13,623 bases of DNA from Sedimentisphaerales bacterium (GTDB lineage: Bacteria; Planctomycetota; Phycisphaerae; Sedimentisphaerales; SM23-30). The notes beneath the pieces were generated by a model. The model saw only the letters and a program-made list of their open reading frames with translations. It was not told the DNA's origin and did not search any database. The stretch is taken from positions 1 to 13,623 of the forward strand of contig JAFGDI010000204.1 of NCBI GenBank assembly GCA_016932145.1. Direction: 5' to 3'. How positions within the stretch are numbered: position 1 is the stretch's first letter; the number at the start of each line of letters is the position of its first letter. This document shows positions 7,819 through 13,623 of the stretch, one piece after another. The translations under genes were made by a program, and so were the position numbers.

Positions 7819-8241
7819 TTAGTCCTTGTCGCTGTCAGGTGCTTTTATGCCATCTGCCAGAATTGCCAGCATATTTCTCGCCTGCTCTTCTGAAATCTCA
7901 CAGTCATTCTGTGTTATTTCTGGTTTCTCTTCCCGACAAGATTTAATGATTTCCAGGCACTTGGCCAATATGTCAACAGCAGCTTTACGGGCAATATCGT
8001 CTTTTTCGTTACTCAAGAGAGAAACTAATTGTTTCCCGGCCTGAGCCCCATGTCGTACCAGATTGAACCGGGTCTGCATTATTTCCTTTTTGTGCAATAG
8101 TTCCATATAGTCGCAAAACTCTGTATTGACAAAGCAGTCGAGAAATTTCTCCCGGCTGATCTTGTTTGACGAACATATCACTTCGTCAGGAACAGCCCGG
8201 AAAACGGCATCTGCTATGTTGCGATATTTCCTGCTGAGCAT
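7819..8241 (-). CDS. Terminase small-subunit-like protein, 140 aa (tentative)
   Basis: A mostly helical, charged 140-residue protein. The segment around residues 60-95, with a repeated helix pattern containing KQLVSLL and ARKAAVDILAKCLEI, resembles the oligomerisation/helical part seen in many small proteins encoded just before terminase large subunits, which bind the packaging site. No classical N-terminal HTH is evident, so the name rests mainly on position, size and this pattern. The start is well supported by AAGGAGA eight bases upstream. It follows the GNAT gene by 29 bp, indicating one transcript. Alternative: an unrelated accessory protein of the ABC/GNAT cassette. Confidence 0.5.
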   Translation of the reverse strand: MLSRKYRNIADAVFRAVPDEVICSSNKISREKFLDCFVNTEFCDYMELLHKKEIMQTRFNLVRHGAQAGKQLVSLLSNEKDDIARKAAVDILAKCLEIIKSCREEKPEITQNDCEISEEQARNMLAILADGIKAPDSDKD

Positions 8242-8270
8242 GGTGTTATCTCCTTTGTATTTTTTGCCGG

Positions 8271-9011
8271 TTATGATTTCGTATGCTGTTTAACTGTTAT
8301 AGCCCCTGCTTTATCATAGAGGTAATATGCCGGTGCGGTTGCCAGTTGAAATCGTATTATGTCGAGATAATCTGACAGCATAGTTATGTCTGGTTCTCTG
8401 CTGCGTAGTGAGCGCTTGTAGTGACAACAAAAATTATACAGATATCTGACGATACTGTTTTGCTCCTCTGGCTCGCGTGTAAGTATGTTGTTAATCAGTG
8501 TCGTTGTTGGCAGATTATCATCAAGCTGATATTTGAGCATAAACTTGCGTGCGTTTATTATATGCTTGTTTGGTTGCTGATTATATACCTGCATGCCGGC
8601 CCGGCAAAATAGCTGAGAGAAATTCGCCATTACCGCTATCGCTTCGATAAACCGAACATCAAGCAGAGGCATAGTTCTCTTGATAAGTTCAGAGCCCAGT
8701 GCTATGCCTCGAAATTCTGGCCTGACAACTACGCGTGAGATAGTGCGAAAGTCGTGATTTATCATTCTGAGATTTTGACAGTTGGGTATCTGCATATATT
8801 TCAGTTGGCTAAGTGCTGTGCTTCTTATGCGATTATTGGCATGGGCAAAGCTATAGATTACAATTGCGGCGGTCGTCCCACTTTTATGTCTGAACATAAA
8901 GATACGGTCAGCAAACCACAGTCGATCAGAGCGATAATGCCAGTTGGCAAACTCCTGCCAGTTTTCTCTTGTGCCTGCTATCAACTCAAGGTCTGAGTAA
9001 AGGTCTTTCAT
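8271..9011 (-). CDS. GNAT-family acyltransferase paired with ABC ATPase (COG2401-like, split form)
   Basis: A 246-residue cytoplasmic protein with the acetyl-CoA-binding motif A of the GNAT fold: ISRVVVRPEFRGIALGSELI (91-110), containing R-G-x-A-x-G. It is followed by a beta-strand and helix, FIEAIAVM to FCRAGM (121-140). An N-terminal NWHYR motif (23-27) is shared, as far as I recall, with GNAT domains fused to ABC ATPases in the family known as ABC-type ATPase fused to a predicted acetyltransferase (COG2401). Here the two halves are separate, consecutive genes. The C-terminal 80 residues are helical and unrecognised. Substrate is unknown. Since the Mom DNA-modification enzyme of phage Mu has a GNAT fold, a nucleic-acid target is a reasonable guess given the terminase next door. 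SD AAGGAAA supports the start. Confidence 0.8.
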   Translation of the reverse strand: MKDLYSDLELIAGTRENWQEFANWHYRSDRLWFADRIFMFRHKSGTTAAIVIYSFAHANNRIRSTALSQLKYMQIPNCQNLRMINHDFRTISRVVVRPEFRGIALGSELIKRTMPLLDVRFIEAIAVMANFSQLFCRAGMQVYNQQPNKHIINARKFMLKYQLDDNLPTTTLINNILTREPEEQNSIVRYLYNFCCHYKRSLRSREPDITMLSDYLDIIRFQLATAPAYYLYDKAGAITVKQHTKS

Positions 9012-9062
9012 AGGTATTTCCTTTCTTATTGATACCTGTCTGCGGCGTATTATGAAGTGTCT

Positions 9063-9701
9063 CTACTCTATGCTATATGCAAGCCCGGGCGATTTATTAA
9101 TGATCGTATCAGGCAGCAGGAAATCATTGAGAGTGCTGCTGACCCCGGCGGCAACAAAACATATTTGCAGTTTGTTGACCATGTGCCTGATATTGCAGGC
9201 AATGATCGAGGCGGTTATCTCGTCCAGGCAGGAGCAGAATTCGTCAGCAATAATAACCGCCGGCTTTAATGAAAATGCACTGGCCAGACGAAACCGATAT
9301 TGTTGCCCGGTACTGAGATGACGATAAGAATCGATCATGAGCGAAGTCTCTGCCAACCCGAAATTACTTAGTAGCTTGATCGCCGCCTCTAATGACAGTT
9401 TGTCCAGGCAATCGATAAGTGGAATATTATGATCGAAGTGCTGATGGTTAATATCGGCGAAACTAACTTTGTCATCGGTCAGTTTTTTCTTGAGCGATTG
9501 TAAGATAGTTGTCTTGCCAGAACCGCTTGGCCCGATGATATGGGTAATACCGCCGGGCACAATAGAAAGAGGCAGATCAGCGACAACACTCTTGCGTGCG
9601 ATCACCGGCTGAGCTATGCCGAACATGCTGGCAATAGCTCTGGTTCTGTTGGAACATGGAACGGCAATGTTATAATTTCTGGTAATGTTGTATGTAGTCA
9701 T
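9063..9701 (-). CDS. Soluble ABC ATPase partner of the GNAT protein (COG2401-like)
   Basis: A 212-residue single ABC domain with no membrane segment and no permease gene nearby, so transport is unlikely. It has Walker A GPSGSGKT (57-64), ABC signature LSTGQ (129-133), Walker B AVIIADEF (148-155) with the catalytic Glu154, and a D-loop around CLDE (158-161). The usual switch histidine after the next strand is missing; the segment reads CFVAAGVSS (181-189). The N-terminal SNRTRAIASMFGI matches the lead-in expected for the ABC half of ABC-GNAT fusions. It is 51 bp upstream of the GNAT gene and 44 bp after the HTH gene, so the three form an operon. AGGGAAGGA is the SD. It may act as an ATP-dependent DNA- or protein-engaging clamp for its acyltransferase partner. 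Confidence 0.85.
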   Translation of the reverse strand: MTTYNITRNYNIAVPCSNRTRAIASMFGIAQPVIARKSVVADLPLSIVPGGITHIIGPSGSGKTTILQSLKKKLTDDKVSFADINHQHFDHNIPLIDCLDKLSLEAAIKLLSNFGLAETSLMIDSYRHLSTGQQYRFRLASAFSLKPAVIIADEFCSCLDEITASIIACNIRHMVNKLQICFVAAGVSSTLNDFLLPDTIINKSPGLAYSIE

Positions 9702-9745
9702 TTTGTTTTCCTTCCCTGGATAATATCTGGTTTTTAACTAATAGT

Positions 9746-10180
9746 CTAAAGGTGTTGATTCCTGGATTTCTCTGTTGTAGTTATCTTTGCCAGCTTCCTG
9801 AGAATGCTTCTGACTTTATGCTGGCTTATGTTGTACTTCATACTGAGCGATCTGTAGCCCAGGGCCAAAATTATGCTATCATAGGCCAGGTCCAGTTCTA
9901 GCTGGGTTAATTTCTCTCGTCGGGCATAGATCAGCAGATACCTGTTGCCCGTTATAGCTTTAATTATCCGACAGACCTTACTGGTGGTTACCAGACGCGA
10001 CTGGCCCGTGAGCCCGGCGATCTCTCTTATACTCAGACCATGCAGCAGATATAATTCCATAAAGCAGCGATCTGGCTTTTTTAGCAGATACACTCTTTCT
10101 AACGCCTGCTGATACAGTTCATTTCTTGGGGGCAACTGCTCACTGGAAACAAACTTTTCTATATAGGCTTGCTTGTCCAT
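9746..10180 (-). CDS. Double helix-turn-helix regulator, sigma-region-4-like, 144 aa
   Basis: First gene of the leftward cassette. Residues 36-77 (PDRCFMELYLLHGLSIREIA onward) look like a sigma-70 region 4 or LuxR-type HTH, with GLSIREIAGLTG as the core. A second HTH lies at about 92-132 (ALGYRSLSMKYNISQHKVRS at its centre). It has no region 2, so it is not a complete sigma factor. It is most like small phage late-gene activators or packaging-site-binding proteins. The start follows AGGGAG by six bases. A promoter with operator-like repeats lies 55-90 bp upstream, so expression is probably held off by the divergent repressor. Family assignment is tentative; DNA binding is likely. Confidence 0.65.
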   Translation of the reverse strand: MDKQAYIEKFVSSEQLPPRNELYQQALERVYLLKKPDRCFMELYLLHGLSIREIAGLTGQSRLVTTSKVCRIIKAITGNRYLLIYARREKLTQLELDLAYDSIILALGYRSLSMKYNISQHKVRSILRKLAKITTTEKSRNQHL

Positions 10181-10220
10181 ATATAGCTCCCTGTTAGTTG
10201 TTTGTATTGTTTTCTCTCTA

Positions 10221-10240
10221 TGTTAGATAACTATCTAACA
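10221..10240. promoter_or_regulatory. Operator palindrome OL
   Basis: TGTTAGATA and TATCTAACA are perfect 9-bp inverted arms separated by AC. The site starts two bases past the -10 of the leftward promoter and covers its predicted start point, as expected for a repressor site. Lone copies of the same half-site CTAACA occur at 10192-10197 (inverted), 10260-10265 and 10316-10321. Confidence 0.7.
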
Positions 10241-10242
10241 AA

Positions 10243-10271
10243 TATATAGCACATAAAATCTAACATGGCAA
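10243..10271 (-). promoter_or_regulatory. Leftward promoter of the HTH/ABC/GNAT/terminase cassette
   Basis: On the minus strand there is TTGCCA (10271-10266), a 17-bp spacer and TATATA (10248-10243). The predicted start is near 10236, giving a leader of about 55 nt. An operator half-site ATCTAACA (10258-10265) lies in the spacer, and the palindrome 10221-10240 lies over the start site. Confidence 0.65.
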
Positions 10272-10306
10272 ATTAATAATTGAAAATATAACTTAAATAT
10301 GTATAA

Positions 10307-10324
10307 GTTTGTTGACTAACAAAC
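10307..10324. promoter_or_regulatory. Operator-like inverted repeat OR
   Basis: GTTTGTT (10307-10313) and AACAAAC (10318-10324) are perfect 7-bp arms around GACT. The repeat contains CTAACA (10316-10321), the half-site shared with OL. It overlaps the -35 of the rightward promoter, consistent with autorepression. Confidence 0.55.
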
Positions 10325-10340
10325 ATTTGTGGTGTATATT
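10312..10340 (+). promoter_or_regulatory. Rightward promoter upstream of the repressor leader
   Basis: TTGACT (10312-10317), a 17-bp spacer and TATATT (10335-10340) form a near-consensus sigma-70 promoter. The predicted start is near 10347, about 325 bases before the repressor ATG, which makes an unusually long leader or a separate RNA. Confidence 0.65.
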
Positions 10341-10408
10341 TCTTTTAGTGAGTAAACATAGCCAGAAATCAGCTTTGTTTATTTCCGTAACTGTTCTGCG
10401 TTTATACG

Positions 10409-10500
10409 CAGTAAAGAGCCAGAGAGTATAGTAGAAGTACATAGACCGAGAGCTTACTGAAAGTAGATAGTCGGAGAGTTTTCGGAAAGTAGAGAGAGGT
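10409..10500. repeat. 26-bp tandem repeat, about 3.4 copies
   Basis: Copies start at 10409, 10435, 10461 and 10487 (partial), an exact 26-bp step. Copies two and three match at 20 of 26 bases; the first matches its neighbour at about 16 of 26; the last keeps only about the first ten bases. The core is AAGTA-ATAG followed by GAGAG. There are no unique spacers, so it is not a CRISPR. A 6-bp hairpin, CTGCGT/ACGCAG (10396-10411), abuts the array. Iteron, packaging site, protein-binding array and RNA element are all possible. Confidence 0.65.
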
Positions 10501-10504
10501 TTTT

Positions 10505-10640
10505 GTGGTGGCCTGGCCACTGGCAACTATCCTCGAACGCCGCATGACGCGACGAAAGGGGCCCAGGGATGGGCTTCCTTTGATCTGACAGGAGAGGGTG
10601 AAGGTCAAAGGCAAAGCCGGGGGTTCCTGTCGTATCTATC
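10505..10640 (+). ncRNA. GC-rich structured leader or small RNA with H-type pseudoknot potential
   Basis: This island is much richer in G and C than the AT-rich DNA on either side. It can form hairpins GTGGC/GCCAC (10508-10520) and GCCC/GGGC (10561-10574). A 9-bp stem pairs 10577-10585 with 10603-10611 (one G-T). The loop of that stem holds GACAGGA (10587-10593), which is exactly complementary to TCCTGTC (10625-10631), giving an H-type pseudoknot. It matches no RNA family I recognise. With the promoter at 10312-10340 it would form the 3' half of the repressor leader or an independent RNA; no intrinsic terminator separates it from the repressor gene. Strand is inferred from that promoter. Confidence 0.4.
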
Positions 10641-10673
10641 ATATTCTCAATTGTTTATATAAGAATTATTGAT

Positions 10674-11447
10674 ATGTCTTTAGGAACTATAATCAGGCAG
10701 AAGCGAGAGAAGCTCGGGATAACTCTGGACGAATTGGCCAGGCTTACTGAGTTTAGCAAGCCATATCTGTCAACGGTTGAGACGGGCAAGGTGAAAAATC
10801 CGCCCAGTGACGACCTGCTGGTTCGGTTAGAAGATCATCTCGGTTTTGAGCGGGGTTTTTTACTGCATATTGCTCATATGGAGAGAGTGCCCGCAGATAT
10901 TAAGCATTGTATTGCTCAGGGGCAGGCGGAAAATACCAGACTGCGTTCTCTAATTCGTAAGTTAATTGATGACAAGCAGATAAAGGGCAGTCAGGGGCTG
11001 GCTGAGTTAAGGTCAAATATATCTGAGCCCGGACCGGCAGATAAATATCCCGGCAAGATGATACCTATTATCAATAAGGTTTCTGCGGGGTATCCTGTGG
11101 GCTATACCGATCTTGACTACCCGGCAGGTGGGGCCGATGATTTCGTTCGCTGCCCGGACCTGCATGACCCCAATGCCTTTGCTCTTAGGGTATCGGGTGA
11201 TTCTATGACACCTAAATTTAATGAAGGTGATATTGTTATTTTCTCGCCTAATAGACAGGTCGAAAATGGCGACGATTGCTTTGTCAGGCTTACTGACCCA
11301 CATGAGTCAACCTTTAAGAGAGTATATTTTGAGCCGGACAATATTATCAGGCTCCAGCCGCGAAATCAGCGATATGTACCATTGTTCATACCGGCTGAAA
11401 AGATCAATGGTATCTGGAAAGCAGTTATTCGCTATGAAAGACTCTGA
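10674..11447 (+). CDS. CI/LexA-type self-cleaving repressor (XRE HTH + S24 peptidase)
   Basis: A 257-residue phage-style repressor. Residues 3-60 are an XRE/Cro-type helix-turn-helix (IIRQKREKLGITLDELARLT then FSKPYLSTVE). A linker follows, then an S24 domain from about 129. The cleavage site reads KVSAGYP with Ala138-Gly139, the catalytic serine is in SGDSMTP (Ser177), and the general-base lysine is in STFKRV (Lys215). All residues for RecA-stimulated self-cleavage are kept, so DNA damage should inactivate it. It faces away from the HTH/ABC/GNAT/terminase cassette, and the intervening CTAACA palindromes are its probable operators; the one over its own promoter suggests autoregulation. The ATG has only a weak SD, so translation may depend on the structured leader. 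Confidence 0.9.
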   Translation: MSLGTIIRQKREKLGITLDELARLTEFSKPYLSTVETGKVKNPPSDDLLVRLEDHLGFERGFLLHIAHMERVPADIKHCIAQGQAENTRLRSLIRKLIDDKQIKGSQGLAELRSNISEPGPADKYPGKMIPIINKVSAGYPVGYTDLDYPAGGADDFVRCPDLHDPNAFALRVSGDSMTPKFNEGDIVIFSPNRQVENGDDCFVRLTDPHESTFKRVYFEPDNIIRLQPRNQRYVPLFIPAEKINGIWKAVIRYERL

Positions 11448-11561
11448 TACGGCACTAGTCCTATAATATAGTCGGCCACTTATCTTTTTATCAGTATTTC
11501 TACTCTTAATATTTCTTTTTTCATTTATCAGCTTTTTTTTACAATCTTTTCCAGAATGAAC

Positions 11562-11588
11562 TAAACAGTCCTCTTTTTTAGACGATAA
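11562..11588 (+). promoter_or_regulatory. Flagellar sigma-28 (FliA-type) promoter of the chemoreceptor gene
   Basis: TAAA (11562-11565), a 15-base spacer and GACGATAA (11581-11588) differ at one base from the enterobacterial FliA consensus TAAA-N15-GCCGATAA. It sits about 68 bp before the chemoreceptor start. Chemoreceptors are classical FliA targets, so motif and gene function agree. Confidence 0.7.
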
Positions 11589-11655
11589 GTTAGTATGGAA
11601 TGTTTAATTGTGAATTTCTGACTATTGGCAATAGAAACTAATGGCTGGAAGAAAT

Positions 11656-12642
11656 ATGAGTCTGATGAAAAAAATCACCTGTACCATGATCGCTATGGCA
11701 GTATTAACAATATCTGTCTTACTGGTATCGTTTTACAGTTATGAAAAAGCAATGGCCAGGCAAGAGCAGAGCTCGATGATGAATGTGCTTCTGAGCTGTG
11801 GTGCTATTTTGTTAATCTTCATATGTGCGATAATATATATGAGGTATAGCATTAAAGGTCTTATCAATACCTCTGTCAGTATTATCAGGGATAGTATAGA
11901 GCAGATATTTGTGGCTGCTGAGCAGGTATCGCAATCGTCCCAGGTATTGGCAGAAGGTGCCAGTGATCAGGCCAGTGGTCTGGCTGAGACAACCTCAAGT
12001 GTATTGGATATGACCAGTTCGATAAATCGTAATGCTCAGGTAAGTCGTGAAACTAATCAGTTGGCAGATTCGGCTACTCATGCTGCTACTCATGGCGCCG
12101 AAGCTATGAATAAAATGAATGATGCAATTGCCAGAATACAGGCGACCTCAGAAGAGACCTCAAAGATAATTAAGGTTATTGATGAAATTGCATTTCAGAC
12201 TAATCTGCTCGCTTTGAATGCGGCTGTTGAAGCGGCTCGCGCCGGCGAGGCTGGCAAAGGCTTTGCTGTTGTTGCTGAAGAGGTACGCAATCTGGCCCTA
12301 CGCTCGGCTGAGGCGGCCCGTACGACATCGAGTATGATAGCCGATGCCGTTACCAGCGCCGGTGATGGTGTTAAGCTTAGTACCGATGTTGACCATAATC
12401 TTACAGAAATATCTTCGGCTATCAATCAGGTAGCAACCATGCTCGAAGAGATAGATGTTTCTTGTCAGGATCAGGCTGATAATATTGCCAAGATAAATCA
12501 GGCTGTCGCTGATATCGACAGGGTTACCCAGGCCAATGCCGCCAGTTCTGAAGAAAGTGCTTCCGCTGCTAATGAGCTTTCTTCTCAGGCAGAGCAGGTA
12601 CGCGATCTGGTAAATGATTTGACAGAAGCAATAACAGGATAA
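11656..12642 (+). CDS. Methyl-accepting chemotaxis protein without periplasmic sensor domain
   Basis: About 328 residues. ATG 11656 is preferred because GGAAG lies four bases upstream; ATG 11641 (five codons longer, no SD) and ATG 11665 are alternatives. Two membrane spans (about 8-27 and 43-64) are separated by only about 15 residues, so there is no ligand-binding domain, and no clear HAMP follows. The rest is a long coiled-coil signalling domain whose hairpin tip, DEIAFQTNLLALNAAVEAAR through GFAVVAEEVRNLA (about 176-215), binds CheA and CheW. No C-terminal CheR/CheB tether pentapeptide is present. Such a receptor could sense membrane state or energy, or work with a partner. It has its own sigma-28 promoter and terminator, so it is an independent unit, unrelated to the repressor upstream. 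Confidence 0.93.
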   Translation: MSLMKKITCTMIAMAVLTISVLLVSFYSYEKAMARQEQSSMMNVLLSCGAILLIFICAIIYMRYSIKGLINTSVSIIRDSIEQIFVAAEQVSQSSQVLAEGASDQASGLAETTSSVLDMTSSINRNAQVSRETNQLADSATHAATHGAEAMNKMNDAIARIQATSEETSKIIKVIDEIAFQTNLLALNAAVEAARAGEAGKGFAVVAEEVRNLALRSAEAARTTSSMIADAVTSAGDGVKLSTDVDHNLTEISSAINQVATMLEEIDVSCQDQADNIAKINQAVADIDRVTQANAASSEESASAANELSSQAEQVRDLVNDLTEAITG

Positions 12643-12693
12643 AACATTCTGTGATTGAGTACTGATATAATGTCTGGTTCTTTATTCGGAATG

Positions 12694-12738
12694 AAGCAGT
12701 GGGTTATGAAGAATATGGCCCACTGCTTTTTTATTTTT
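12694..12738 (+). terminator. Strong intrinsic terminator of the chemoreceptor gene
   Basis: AAGCAGTGGG (12694-12703) and CCCACTGCTT (12719-12728) form a perfect 10-bp stem with a 15-nt loop. The T-rich tail reads TTTTTTATTTTT (12727-12738). It starts 52 bp after the chemoreceptor stop. Confidence 0.92.
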
Positions 12739-12775
12739 GACATCTGGCAAAAACAAGAATATAAAGATCATGAGA

Positions 12776-13623
12776 TTATAGTGAGCCAAGGAATTCAGCT
12801 ATTGCCATTACTCGCTGCTCGCCGCTGGCTAGCTCTTTTATGGTTATCTCATTGCGGTCGATGGTCTCCTGGCCAACTACTATGGCATAGCGGGCTTTCT
12901 GATTGTCAGCCAGTTTGAAGTTTTTGCCCAGGTTCTGCCGTTTATAACTGAATGAAGCGGACCGGCCGCGCTGGCGAATATCGCATACCAGTTTCAGGGT
13001 GCGATCAAATAATTCAGCACCGGCATCGATCACAAAATAATCGATCGTACTGGTAAGCTCTGGTAACAGACCTTTCTCCCGTAATAATATCTCCAGCACG
13101 ACATCGCCCATGCCAAAACCGGTTGCCGGCACTTTCGGGCCGCCTAAGATGGTCAGCAGACTGTCATAACGCCCACCGCCGCAAATAGCACGCAACGATT
13201 CACTTCGGTCGAAGATCTCAAATACTGGACCGGTATAATATGCCAGACCACGCACGATCTGAATGTCGAATTTACAGTAGTCAGCTACGCCCATAGATTC
13301 CAGTATGGCATAGAGCTCGCGTAATTCGGACAGGGCAGTTTTGGCTCCATCACTGGTCGCTACAGCATCAACATCAGCCAGCGTCTTTAGTGCCGGCAGT
13401 TTCATGAACTCTTCGCGCAGATGGGCATCGGTTATCTGCTCGGCGACCATTTCGGCAAAGGCCTGGGGTGACACTTTGGGCATCTTATCCAATAGTGAAT
13501 ATATTTTATTATGCTCTTCACTGGCAAAGCCCATTGCTAATAATATCTCGGCCAGCATTGACCTGCTGGAGATGCGGGCAACAATATCAGATGAATTCAG
13601 CCCGACACTGCGCAGGTAATCAA
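12776..13623 (-). CDS. hisS: Histidyl-tRNA synthetase, C-terminal ~281 residues (runs off window)
   Basis: Class II synthetase that charges tRNA-His. The frame is open to the right edge: upstream of the internal Met at 13558 it continues as DYLRSVGLNSSDIVARISSR, typical HisRS sequence, so that Met is not the start and the N-terminal third is outside the window. Visible are the histidine-binding VRGLAYYTGPVFE and CGGGRYD motifs, a motif-3 region ATGFGMGDVVLE, and the C-terminal anticodon-binding domain (FSYKRQNLGKNFKLAD onward). Motif 3 reads G-D-V-V-L-E where many HisRS have an arginine; similar GFGMGDVVL versions occur, as I recall, in some bacterial HisRS lineages, so this is probably subfamily variation. 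It converges with the chemoreceptor gene. Confidence 0.95.
   Translation of the reverse strand, partial: DYLRSVGLNSSDIVARISSRSMLAEILLAMGFASEEHNKIYSLLDKMPKVSPQAFAEMVAEQITDAHLREEFMKLPALKTLADVDAVATSDGAKTALSELRELYAILESMGVADYCKFDIQIVRGLAYYTGPVFEIFDRSESLRAICGGGRYDSLLTILGGPKVPATGFGMGDVVLEILLREKGLLPELTSTIDYFVIDAGAELFDRTLKLVCDIRQRGRSASFSYKRQNLGKNFKLADNQKARYAIVVGQETIDRNEITIKELASGEQRVMAIAEFLGSL

Noticed and set aside
10409..10500. CRISPR array
   Set aside because: The copies are back to back at 26 bp with no unique spacers and no cas gene nearby.
10577..10631. Hammerhead-type ribozyme
   Set aside because: CTGACAGGA resembles but does not match the conserved CTGANGA core, and the GAAA partner is not in the correct order.
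10454..10642. 62-aa minus-strand reading frame over the GC-rich island
   Set aside because: No SD, no motif, and it overlaps the complementary RNA stems and the tandem repeats. Its composition follows the RNA-like island and does not look coding.
10409..10676. Type III toxin-antitoxin RNA (tandem repeats plus pseudoknot before a toxin gene)
   Set aside because: The gene that follows is an S24 repressor, not a ToxN-like nuclease, and the pseudoknot is not repeated within each repeat unit.
6064..11640. Attachment-site direct repeats or tRNA target bounding the accessory cassette
   Set aside because: By eye I saw no matching direct repeats at the two ends, no tRNA gene and no integrase, so the borders of any inserted element cannot be set from this window.
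12655..12918. 87-aa plus-strand reading frame after the chemoreceptor
   Set aside because: It crosses the intrinsic terminator and then lies antisense to the well-supported hisS gene.

Overview
The window looks like a chromosomal segment of a planctomycete, probably of the class Phycisphaerae. The main hint is a large secreted esterase with LamG repeats that ends in a two-repeat dockerin-like module, a common C-terminus in that group. Two housekeeping genes (hemL and the 3' part of hisS), a flagellar-type promoter and a chemoreceptor indicate a normal, motile bacterial chromosome. The taxonomy is inference from gene style; no marker gene was searched.

Layout. 1-414 (-): 5' end of an AAA_14/DUF4143-type ATPase that runs off the left edge, with a 19-bp hairpin that buries its Shine-Dalgarno (SD) site. 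461-981: AT-rich intergenic DNA. 982-4689 (+): secreted SGNH/GDSL esterase with three LamG units, a carboxypeptidase-regulatory-like domain and a dockerin. 4706-4759: a 25-bp hairpin between convergent genes. 4801-6063 (-): hemL, with a near-consensus promoter that overlaps the stop codon of the next gene and predicts an almost leaderless mRNA.

6098-11447 is the accessory part. A leftward cassette reads, in transcription order: double-HTH regulator (10180-9746), ABC ATPase (9701-9063), GNAT acyltransferase (9011-8271), terminase-small-like protein (8241-7819) and terminase large subunit (7540-6098). A small membrane protein is encoded on the opposite strand between the two terminase genes. 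Divergent from the cassette is a CI/LexA-type repressor (10674-11447) that keeps its Ala-Gly cleavage site and Ser/Lys catalytic dyad. The 493-bp control region between them has two readable sigma-70 promoters, each covered by inverted repeats sharing the half-site CTAACA. It also holds a ~325-nt repressor leader with a 26-bp tandem repeat and a GC-rich, pseudoknot-like segment. No portal, capsid, tail or integrase gene is visible. The reading is a DNA-damage-switched module that combines an ABC+GNAT pair (split form of the ABC-acetyltransferase fusion family, COG2401) with a DNA-packaging ATPase/nuclease. It may be a reduced prophage, a satellite or a domesticated DNA-modification/packaging system.

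11562-12738: a chemoreceptor gene with an almost perfect flagellar sigma-28 promoter and a strong intrinsic terminator; the receptor has no periplasmic sensor domain. 12776-13623 (-): 3' part of hisS, open at the right edge.
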